In this document: piece after piece, positions 35,401-47,400 of the stretch | Layout: each line of letters opens with the position of its first letter | Position numbering within the stretch: position 1 is the first letter of the stretch | Origin: Anticarsia gemmatalis | Lineage: Eukaryota > Arthropoda > Insecta > Lepidoptera > Erebidae | DNA: 64,000 nt | Assembly (NCBI RefSeq): GCF_050436995.1 | Contig: NC_134763.1 | Coordinates: 868,001 to 932,000 of the forward strand | Reading direction: 5' to 3' | Made by a program: the position numbers and the translations under genes | The notes under the pieces: model-generated | Told to the model about the DNA's origin: nothing | What the model saw: only the letters and a program-made list of their open reading frames with translations | The model's database searches: none

Positions 35401-38400
35401 ATGCGACAAAATGAATGCTAAGTAATTCTCCGGGGATAATGAATTATGATAAGTTAGTTTCTCTGATAAGAATATTAATGGATATTGATTGTTATCATTG
35501 TTATGTACCTACATTTTTTATGGTTTAATTAAATAAACGTTTCGTGTTTATTTTATTTACTTTAATCTGATTTTATGTTATTAAATATCAAAGTAGGTAT
35601 TTTAAACTTACATCAATAATGTTTGTAATGTTATTCGGTATTTGAATAAAACTACAATGCAACGAGTAACAACTGTGACAAGTAAAAATAGTACCTAATG
35701 CCACATCAATATTTTATTGAATCTAATCTCTCGCTGGGATCCTAACTCGTCGCTCGTCACCAAATCGGCGGCGCGCGGGCGGACGGCGCGGAGGGAGCGG
35801 GTGGCGCGGGCGAGGGGCGGCGCGAGTGAGCGGAGAGGCGCCCGCGCCGGCGGCTCTCTTTGATAGTTCGAGCAATTCGCTCGCGGAAGACGGAAGCTCT
35901 TCACCGGTGTCGTTCGTTATGTCCTATTCGTCGTGTCGTGTGTGAACTGTTGTTTATTATTACTTGTTATTGTTTCGGTTTTGAGCTGTTAGTGTTTTTA
36001 TTGTTATTATTTTTGTTGTTATTGTTTTCGAAGTGCAGTTGTGTTCGTAAATAGGAAGAAATGTTGATGTGCTATGTATGGTGAAGCACGTGGAAGTGCA
36101 CGGCGTGCTCTGCACCTGTACGTCCGGATCCAAAGGTACCTACTCAAACTCTCGCCATACACCAGGTAATTGCGTGTTGAAAGACATTGATAACAATTCG
36201 TTTTAGCACTTTCTTATTATTGGTTACATTTTGCTATTATTGTTTGATTTCACGTAAGCCAAGTAGGTATCTACCTACTTACAATTTTACTATGAGCTAT
36301 TGTAACATACGAGCGTACTTACGATACCTACCATAAACGATACATGAGATTGTTATCAAATAATACATAGGGTCATTTCGCCTGTTCGCGTCCATTTAGT
36401 GCAGTTAGCAAGTTTGAGGGAGAAAACAAAAATGTTGCAGCACTAGTTTCAATTAAAAAAATTATGTAATGTGGTGACTATATAGTCTAGTTTAATATTA
36501 ACTTTCAATTTCGTTTGTAACATCATGAGTTTTTTTTAAGAAAATGCAAACCACAGAATTAGGCTTTTCACCTACTTTGCGTCCACAAAATCCAAATTGC
36601 GTCCACCCTGGGACTATTTCGCGTCCACCAGCTAAGAAAAGGTATGAGGGGGTGATATTATTAAAGAAATGTAAAGAAACACTAGATCTTATTAATTTAT
36701 TTATTTAAGAATATACCTAATTATTAAAAAAATCTCTTGGACCTAAAACTTTTCCTGTTTTTGGACAGAAAGCAAAACCGCTTTCGTCTCCATTGAAAAT
36801 TCATTTTGGATCACTTAAAATATCTTTCTGATTCATACTTTCCAAATATTATTCAAGTTCTCTAAACCACAATCTGATTGATTCTTCTGTTACTAGGGCT
36901 TTAGCTTTATTAATGCCCTCCGCATTCTTAAGCGATTATTCTTTATTTCTGGCCAAAAAAATTTCAATCCACTTTGACCTGGACGGTCATCTTTGAATTT
37001 ATTTTTAATCTCCCCGTCTCGAATGATTTTCTGAACAGTATCCAATAATTCCTGTTTTTTCACTGGGAATCCACATTTGGATGTGTTGAGAAGCCATTCA
37101 ACTACCTTTTTTTCACAATCTACACTTAGCGTTGGTTCTGGTCCCGGTTTCTTTACTCCATCTGGTCAGCGGCCACTGATTTTATCCAATATTGTGGTCT
37201 TGGGAATTCCATAATCTTTACATACTTGACTTACAGATTTCTTTTTCTCTCGAATATCGCTTAGAGCTTTCTTCAAATCTTCTTCTGTATAAGTTTCCTT
37301 TTCCTTCTTCTTATTTGACTCTAAAGAACTCATCTTAAACAGAAAAAAGAATTATAGAAAACATTTAATGGACCTACTAGATTTAAAATACTGAATAAAA
37401 TAAAATATTAATATTCATCCTATTATCAGTATTTTACAAAAAATAAAGCGATTATTTAATAAAGACGGACGCGATTTGTTACAAGATTATAGCCTATAGG
37501 AATAGTGTGCGTCCACGTTTCGATCTATCTTTGTTACTTTTTCTACAATCGTAATAATGTGGACGCAAATTGGGTATTACAATTGTGTAACTTTAATGAC
37601 AAAATGAACGAAAACCCAATTTGTTTTAATATTTTAATCACTTAAAAATAAACAACTAACTAAAACGTAAATGGATGAGTTCGCGTCCATCGTGGACGCA
37701 AAGTGGTAGTTTAATAAATTCAGTGTAGCACTTCGCGTCCACCCTGTTTTAACTATTTAATAGATAAAAAAAAGCAAATTAGTAATTAATATAATTAGTT
37801 TATGTTATGATTCATGTCTCGAAACATCTATGTGTCCTCAAGTTCACATAAAACATAAAGAGACTTACCGCCAAACGCACCGTTGCACACTATTTTTTTT
37901 ACTAAAATCCCACACGTCCGCACTCCGTTGTTGAACAACCAAAATTAACTTTTTTTTTTACAGAGATTAATTAGGCACTCGGAGCTTTTGTCTATATGTG
38001 CGTGCTTCGTACAAATTGAGCTATTGACAGTTATAACATTCACGTTCTTCAGTGTGATATTACATTTATTTGCAAGTATTTTTATAGGCAGGTTCGAAAA
38101 ATGGACGCGATTTGGGTGATGGACGCGATAGGGCGAACTTACCCTACTAGTGAGCGCATAGACGTGGTGGTACGCGTACGTACCGCTGATTGTTGGCAGC
38201 TCCTCGCATGATCAATTATTGTATCAACCACATTGTAAAACTTTTGGCGATTGAAAAGAGTGGCCGTGAGTTTCTCGCTAGCTCTTCTCATAAGGCTCTA
38301 CCCCCTTTCCGAGCTAGTGGTAGATTCAGTAATTGTAACGACTATCGTAAGTGTCAACATTTGACCTAAATGAATAAATGATTTGATTTTGATTTTGATA

Positions 38401-41400
38401 CCTACGACGCGTCGCGTCATGTCGTCGCTCAGCGCGCCGCCGCCGCCAGAAATCTCGTAGGCATGCGCGGAGATATATCGCGTTGTTCACTATACATTGA
38501 ATGCTCAAAAATGACTAACTCGGGAACCAATCATTTCCGAGAAAAATGGTTGAAGTAAATTTCACGCATTTAGTGTCACAAAATTAACACTGAAGTTTTC
38601 GGTTAACCGTCGTTTACACCCTGTATATAAAATTTAGAATTTACAATAATACCCTCTTATTAATAAACACACTATAAACCTATTTTAGTTAAACAACTAC
38701 TAAAATCTGTTTCCTCTTTTTCATTTCACTAAGGAGTGAAAGAAACAAAACAGTTTATTAGCCTCTCATAACTTCATATATTTTTATGAATAAGAGGGTA
38801 AATGTTTAAACACAGTTTTAAACAGCAAAGTACAAAAATTACAATTATTTATGGTCACACCTACGGTAAGTTTTCAACCGTATACGTTGACAGACGCACG
38901 TAGAGATACGTATACGCTTCTATTAATACGTACTCCATAGATTACGCTTTTAAAGTACATAGACGCTCAGTTCAAATACCAATATGTGGCTTAAACCACT
39001 AATATTCACCGACCGGCTAGCGTACTTGCTATAAGCGCCTCTGGGCCTACTAAACCTATTGCGTTTTTCTCCAGTGCAACCGGACCACGACCCCAACACA
39101 CAGCACGTGCTGTGCGGCGCCGACGCTGACCTCATCATGCTGGGGCTAGCCACCCACGAGCCGAACTTCACCATCATCAGAGAGGAGTTCAAGCCCAACA
39201 AGCCCAGGCCTTGTGATGTATGTGGACAACTTGGTGAGTAAACAAGTTATTATTTATGGTGTTTTCACCATTAAATGTTTAAAAAGCTATTTCACATGTA
39301 ATAATTTATTGCTATTCTTATTTTCATTTAACTCAGTTGTCTAGTTTTTAATTAGGAAACACACGACGAATAGGCTATACAATCCGCGTCATACGGTTCG
39401 ATTTCCGTATAGGTTAAAGTATTATTCTGTTTTTCTAAATTCTAATAAAATATTCTCGAAAGTTGCCCTGAATGAACGGAAATAATAACATCAAAAACTT
39501 TCATGAAAGTGGGTGTATTTCTTACACCTCTGCTTTCGCCATCGTGTATAACAGGCTTGTTATTTTTACATTATGTTAAATTATACTAAATTCTATTCTA
39601 TCCCTACACAGGTCACGAGATGAAAGAATGTACAGGCACATCACCCGACGCGGCCCTGGTCCGTTCAGACCCGGCCTTCGGTAACCAGGACTCCTTCATC
39701 TTCGTGCGGCTGAGTGTCCTCCGGGAGTACCTGGAGAGGGAGCTGCAGATGCCCGACCTCCCCTTCCCTTATGACTTCGAGAGGGCGCTGGATGACTGGG
39801 TGTTCATGTGCTTCTTCGTAGGCAATGACTTTCTACCTCATCTGCCAAGTTTGGAGATCAGGGAGGGTGCCGTGGATCGCCTAGTTAATTTGTATAAGAA
39901 GTGCGTTTATAGGACTAAGGTGAGAATAGTTTTTTTTGTATAAACCTTTCATTTATCGGTTTTGTTTTAATATAAGTCCTTACTTAGAAATAATACAGAG
40001 CTACTGCAATGATTATAGACTCAAAATTCAAATATAAATTCAATCTTTTCTTTTAAAGTAATGTAATCCTATATTGAATAGAGGGTAGGACATTCAAATC
40101 TAATAATAAACCACTTCTGCTAAGAAACAAAGCTAAGGAACTTTCAAATCTTTTCACTAAATTTTCAGTGTTTTGATTTTTTATGATTACCAGGTGGTTT
40201 ACACTAAACTTAAAGAAAATCAATAATATAATTTCCTATATCATCATACTCAACATGACTCACCCAATCTCTCATCTTTCTATATACTTAAGTACCTCTA
40301 CCCCTATATTTACGACTCCACCTCCCCCAGGGTTGGATCACAGACTCGGGCGACGTGAAACTAGAGCGAGTGCAGGTAATTATGACGGAGCTGGGCCACA
40401 TGGAGGACGAGATCTTCAAGCGGCGCCACCAGAACGAACTCAACTTCAAAGCGAGAGATAAAGCTAAGAAGAGACAACAACAGCGACCCAACTTCGGACT
40501 GCTGGAAAAGACACAGTTTGCGCCACAGGTTAGTGTTTTTTCAACTCAATGCTGGGCAAGGGTCATACGGGAATGAGGGCGGGGTTAGGCCTTGAGTCCA
40601 CCACGCTGGCCAATGGGGACTATGCCCTGAAGATTTTTTTGCCTTATTACTGTCTCAGTGCTACGCAAGAGTGTTTTCCCAAACGAGGGAGGTATTAGGC
40701 CTTAAGTCCACCACGCTGGCTAAGTGCAGGTTGGGGCTTTGTCCTGAAGATTTTTTTTTAAGTTATTACTGTCTCAGCGCTAGATAAGGGTCCCGAACGA
40801 GGAAGGTGTTAGGCCTTGAGTCCACCACGCTGGCCAATTGCGGGTTGGGGACTTTGAATAAACTGAAGTTTTTTTTATCTCTTACTGTTCTACTGCTTGG
40901 AAAGGGTTCCGTACGAGGGAGGTATAAGACCTTGAGTCCACCACGCTGGCCAAATGCGGGTTGGGGACTTTGCATGTCCTAAAGAAATTAAAGAAACTAA
41001 TTTTAGGCACGCAGGGTTTCATCACGATGTTTTCCTTGACCGTTAGATGAAGAAATTAGAAATGGCTGTTTATATGTGTATATTAATATGTATATGTGTT
41101 ATTGCAGGCGGTGGGTCAAGATCAGAACTCGTCCCGGCCTCTGGAGAACGTGCGTAGAGAAGCAGCCAACATACGACTCGCCGGCATGAACAGTGTCGCT
41201 GCGGTAATTATTACTACTCGCTTATTATACTTGTTGCTTACTTTACTGCCTCCGTGGCGCAGTGGTTAACGTCACCACGCCGCTACTATTGCGTTGGGAA
41301 GTCCTGGGCTCGATTCCCACGCAGTAAAAATATTTGTGCGCTCCACAAAATGTGATTAACATAAAATATGAGTTTATGAAGTAACAAAAAAATTGGCCCA

Positions 41401-44400
41401 TTTTCACCACTTTCAAATAGCTTATCTATTTCCAAACATTTGCATTACGTTACCTAGCAGATAATTTATCTAGCACTTAAACAAGCTGTTAAAGTATTTA
41501 TCTGTTACATAACAGCAGGAGGAAGAGTCGAGTGGTCGTGGTCGCAAGCGGACCGCGGAGGCGGCGGGGCTGGACGAGGACGACGACGACAAGCACGACG
41601 AGGTGCGCCTGTGGGAGGACGGCTTCAAGGAGCGCTACTACGAGAGCAAGTTCGAAGTTGCCAGGGATAACCTGGAGTTCAGGTAATTACTAAAAAATAA
41701 TAATAAATTTAGTTAGTGTCCCACTGCGGGGTAAAGGTCTCCAGAAATAAGGGAGGGCTTAGGCATGCGAACCTGCGACCACTTGCGTGGAAGGTACCAA
41801 CTTATACCACTAGGCTATCACTGCTCTTAATAATAATTATTATTAGTATCCCTACTTAATATAAAGATTATAAATCTGTTTATTACGACGATATACAGTT
41901 AAAAATATAGCCAAAATCGCTCAGTAGTTATTAGAGAAATGCAAAGTACCGAAGTCTATATGGCATTAAAGAAAAATAAAAGCTCGTTTCTGAAGAAGAA
42001 CAGCTACGTGGATCTATACGTTATTTTGTGGATGGACAACCATATTATACGTAAAATTGTGGGTAATTTTCAAGGATTTTTGACAGTCATTACCGTTACT
42101 CAGAAGCTTGAAAGTCTGACAACCAAGCTTACTTGCTTGGGTTGTGGATATCCGATAGGCAGTTTCTCCATGTAAAATACTGATATTTAGCTGCACCAGG
42201 TGAGAACCAGAAAGCTGATATAGTAAAATTCGTGTCTGTTTTTCCCTTTAGGTACCGCGTAGCGCTCCAATACGTGCGCGGCCTGTGCTGGGTGCTCCGC
42301 TACTACTACCAGGGCTGCGCCAGCTGGAAGTGGTACTTCCCCTACCACTACGCGCCCTTCGCGTCAGACTTCGTCAACATATGCGGACTGTCCACCAAGT
42401 TTGAAGAAGGCACGCAACCGGTGAGACACTAACATTTTTATTTCCTTAAATATCTATACTAATATTATAAAGCGGAAGAGTTTGTTTGTTTGATTGTTTG
42501 TTTGTTTGTTTGTTTGAACGCGCTAATCTCCGGAACTACTGGTCCGATTTGAAAAATTCTTTCAGTGTTAGATAGTCCATTTATCGAGGAAGGCTATAGG
42601 CTGTATATCATCACGCTACGACCAATAGGAGCAGAGTAGCAACGAAAAATGTTACAAAAACGGGGAAAATGATGTCCCATTCTCTCTTCGGTGACGCAAG
42701 CGAAGTTGCGCGGATCAGCTAGTCAAATATAAACCGACTCGAAGCGATTACTGCACTTGTTCGGCTTGTCCCGATCGGGTAGTTCCTGCGAGTCCGAATT
42801 TGTTTTAAACATTCAGGCGTGACGATTTTGTTTGTTCACTGTTGTGTATTTAAATGTGTTTGTTTGCAGTTCCGTCCCCTGGAGCAGCTGATGGGTGTGT
42901 TCCCGGCGGCCAGTTCCACGCACGTGCCCAAACCATGGGCTAAACTCATGAGCGATCCTGTAAGTCACACGTCTACATTTTATATTGCCTAAATACTCAC
43001 TTATGTTCGCAATATTTAGGTACTTAATATTCTTGATAGATGATAATTGTGTAGTTGACTATATAATATAACGAATTATTAATTTCTGCTTCTAAAAGGT
43101 TCACTCAAAATGCTCACGCTATATAATTATTTTATCAATAATAATATAGAAGTTAAAATTTCTTACAGACTAACATTATATTCGGCACTCATTTGATCTC
43201 AATGAAAATACAGTATTGTGACGTCACTATACCGTATTTCTATACTAAAATGTGTTTTTGTCATAATTATCGTAACTGATTCGACAATGTTTTCCTTTAC
43301 CGGTAGAACATATAATTCTTCTGGAAGTGTGTATGTCACTGAACTTCTCTTAAACGACTGGACCGATTTTGATGAAATTTTTTGTGTGTGTTCAAGGGGA
43401 TCTGAGAATGGTTTAAATTCGCAATTTTGTCCACTGGACAATGTTTTTTTAATTAATTTTTAATTTATTAGTAACGTGTAGACAGGACAACGTCTGTCGG
43501 GTTCGCTAGTAATAATATATTTTCAAAATAACACGGGCCTATTGCTTACTCATTTATTTACTTGTCCTTAGTACTCGCCGATAATCGACTTCTACCCGAC
43601 GGACTTCAAGATCGACCTGAACGGCAAGAAGTTCGCGTGGCAGGGCGTGGCGCTGCTGCCCTTCGTGGACGAGGAGAGACTGTTCCAAGCGCTTGAACCT
43701 TACTACGAGGACCTCACTGAGGCTGAGAGTACGTAATCAAAACACTATTAAAAAAACAAAATGTTATAAGATTTTACCCGCTACTCTACACATTTAGTTA
43801 TAGTAATGCTATAGCCTATTATGTGTTATCTATACTAACATTATAAAGCTGAAGAGTTTGTTTGTTTGTTTGTTTGAACGCGCTAATCTCAGGAACTACT
43901 GGTCCGATTTGAAAAATTCTTTCAGTGTTAGATAGTCCATTTATCGAGGAAGGTTATAGGCTATATATCATCACGCTACGACCAATAGGAGCAGAGTACC
44001 ATTGAAAAATGTTACAAAAACGGGTAAAATTCTCTCTTATGTGACGCAAGCGAAGTTGCGCGGGTCAGCTAGTCCTTGTAGAAAATTAGGCCTTCTTTTG
44101 TTTTAATTGTAGTAAGTAGTTTTAATCACCATGAATGTGCAACAAATAGGAATAATCTGAAATATTTTGCATTTCATTTCGCCCGTAATTGAGTAACAAA
44201 GATCCATCCACAAATCCAAACTTTCGAATTACTAATATTAGAATAGATTTGATCATGTACTAGTTTGGAATTTAAAAGTACGATTTAGATTTGTAAGGAA
44301 CATAGTACCGTATGAAAACACCCGGGCGATACAGGGGTGGACTTTGTAAATAGACACTAATAAATAATGTATTTCACCGTAGAACAGCGCAACATCCGCG

Positions 44401-47400
44401 GCCACGACCGCCTGTACGTGGGCACGGCCAACAAGAGCTACCAGCACGTGCTGGGGCTGTACAGCAGCGCCGGCTCCGAGCTGCGCGCGCTCGTCCACGA
44501 CAAGCACAAGTACCCCTACCGCTCCGAGGGTCTCACCGGGGAAGTGCTGCTCAGTGCTGACAATGTGCTTATTGGCGGGTACGTACGCACACACACACAC
44601 ACACACGCATGCATACACACGCGCTACAAACGCTCACAAAAATGCTCAAAGGCACGGACATACGCACACAAACTTACACAAATGATCAAATGCACGTACT
44701 AGCTCGCCCGTGCATGCTCGCACGCATGCACGGGCGAGCTTACACACCGGAGGAGGTAGTGCGTGCACACGTAATATTGAGACAATTCTAACAAGAATCC
44801 AATAGCATTTTGACCCAACTGGGGATTTTGCCACTTCATAATCCTTCACTGTAATTGTCATACACAAATTGGATAATAGACTGAGTTTAACGAAAATTTA
44901 TTTAGCTTGTACTCGTAAAAGGTTCATCTAAAATGCTCAGACTATGTAATTGTTTTTCGTAAATAATGTTAAATTATGTTACAGACTGAAACATTTTATA
45001 AGACACTCATTTGATACCAACGATAATAGGAAACTGTGACGCCACCGTATGTTTATACTAAAATGTGTTTTTGGCATTTCATAAAGAGCTGATTAGACTG
45101 AGAGTCAAAAACCCTATTGTATTTATATTAATTATTCTTTCACCAGTCAACTAGCGTCGCCCGTGATCGGTCTGCAGCCGGTGCTGGGCAACCACGTGGT
45201 GTGCGTGAGGTTCCTCGACCCCTCCTACGACAAGGAGTTCCCGGCGCGGCGGCTGGAGGGCGCCGTGCAGCCGCCCAGGGTGCTCAAGCCTGGCAACCTG
45301 TCGCACGAGGAGAATAGGAACTGGAGACCTCATATAGGTGAGATATTAGGCACTAGTTTTGTGGTATAGAATTGGCTTTGGAAGTTACGATAAACATATA
45401 AGTTAGATAGTTCTCGTAAGGTAAATTAAGTTTCTATGAGGCGTCTTAGTCAAAAGCGGTCATTGGTCGGTAAACGATCTGAGGGTCAAGCAACCCCTGG
45501 TGCGGTCATTTCATAGATGGGTTACGCATTGTGATATTTGAACGCAGTGTAATAACAGTCGTTAAGCCATGTCAAAGGTCTTTCGGGTGGCTTGAACAAC
45601 TTTGATAATAGCTCGACGAAAATATTCCTACTTTTTCCAATTTAGTTTAGTTGTTCGAAAGTTATACGCTTACATACCAGTAATTTATTTCTATTTATAT
45701 ATGTAAATGATTGTCGTAGGCATGGTCCGGTCTCACACGATAGCATCTCTGGACGCGGCCGGCAAGCGCATGCTGGGCCACAACCTGCCGCGGCAACATC
45801 GCGACAACGCGTACGGCGCGGTGCCGCCGCCGCAGAGGCAGCAACAACACAGTGAGTATTACTATTATAACATACAATAATACACTGGCCTAGTCAGGAG
45901 ACAGAATTGTGACGACGACAACTGTATATTAGGTCGGGGAAAAGTCTTTTCGCATTATAGTATGTACTAGCTGACCCGCGCAACTTCGCTTGCGTCACCT
46001 AAGAGAATGGGTCAAAATTTTCCCCGTTTTTGTCACATTTTTCGTTGCTACTCCGCTCCTAATGACCGTAGCGTGATGTTATATAGCCTATAGCCTTCCT
46101 CGATAAATAGGCTATGTAACACTGAAAGAATTTTTCAAATCGGACTAGTAGTTCCTGAGATTAGCGCATTCAAACAAACAAACAAACAAACAAACTCTTC
46201 AGCTTTATTATATTAGTATAGATGAACTTGTAATAAAATCTTTTCTCTACACAAAACAGCTCGATATTTGGGTATCTCACGAGCTCACTGAAAGAAACAT
46301 AATGAAAGCTAATGAAGCGTGTACGCATTTGTGATTCTTGAAGCCAAAGAGATTTTATTACAAGTTCATACATACTATAATGCGAAAAGACTTTTTCCTC
46401 GACCTAATATTTTTTGAAAACTATTCCTCCTAGGTCTTATGTGCTCTCTGACACACGGAGGTCTATAACCGCAACTTCCTAACTTGGGATAATTACTAAG
46501 ATTTTTTTGGGAGAAAAAATAAATTGGCGCGTCTCGGGATTCGACCGTGAGACCTCTGCGCGACGACTGGTCATACCGACCGAAGGTGTTTGTGAGAAGT
46601 GTAATGAAATACGAGTTTTTGTACATGTATTAGGAAGCATTTTGCTTGACTAGGAAATTGAACCCGTGACTTAACTAACCGCAACCGTATTCGAGGTTCT
46701 AGCCGTAGTGAAACAATCGGTCTGATTATGTTTCACGTAAATTCTAATAATTGGGTGTTTTCTATGTTGAATCTCGAAATGCGCGGCCACTATACTACTA
46801 CTAAGTTCAAATACGGAAAAGTCTCACAATATATTTTTTAAAACATATCAACTCATACAAAAAACATTCACAACAATTTAAACCAAACGTAACACCAATT
46901 AAACATCAATAAAAAAAAACTAATATCAATCACCATAACAATAATATGAACGTTATTAAAAATTAATTCTCATCCGTCAACAATGGCGCGCCGCGTGACG
47001 TGTAATTGCGTCACGTGACGTCACGTCCTCCCCTCACGCCCCTCTCTCGCCCCCCCTCAGGGCACGGAGGGTGTACGTCAGTTCGTTAATTGGCCGTCAG
47101 AGGGCTCGCACGTGGCTCACTGGTAATGACTTGATGATAGACAGTTTTAGTTTTATTTGATTTATGATTTTTTATGCCATGTTATATGGGAATGAATAGG
47201 ATTGTTGGAGAAATGTTTTACGTATATAAACTTGGAAATCACATACACCTGTTTACTAAACAAAATTTATGAAAAACACATACAGCTGTCTAAAATGAGA
47301 GGCTGAAGAAAACTTGTTATTTTCCTCTAATTTTAACATTTAGAACGAACAGATAATATTTTTTATTTAAGAGATTATGAATCAGGGTGATTAAAAATGG

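Larger units (their letters stand above)
34671..38623. mobile_element. TIR element with TATA target duplication, interrupted by a pogo-like element
   Basis: The left end CAGGGTGTAACAGACAGG, then CTACCGAAAAC, and the right end (complement) CAGGGTGTAAACGACGG, then TTAACCGAAAAC, match at about 23 of 29 positions. Both are flanked by TATA (34667-34670, 38624-38627). It fills most of XRN2 intron 4. Subtracting the nested element at 36368-38146 leaves about 2.2 kb. No transposase is seen in the outer part, but it holds a CpG-rich promoter-like block (35745-36165). Two unrelated mariner-like ends are a less likely explanation. Confidence 0.6.

Noticed and set aside
44253..44618. A 121-codon frame on the minus strand
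   Set aside because: It is antisense to XRN2 exon 13 plus a CA microsatellite; no protein similarity.
45151..45333. Minus-strand frame over XRN2 exon 14
   Set aside because: A shadow of a GC-rich coding exon in the opposite strand.
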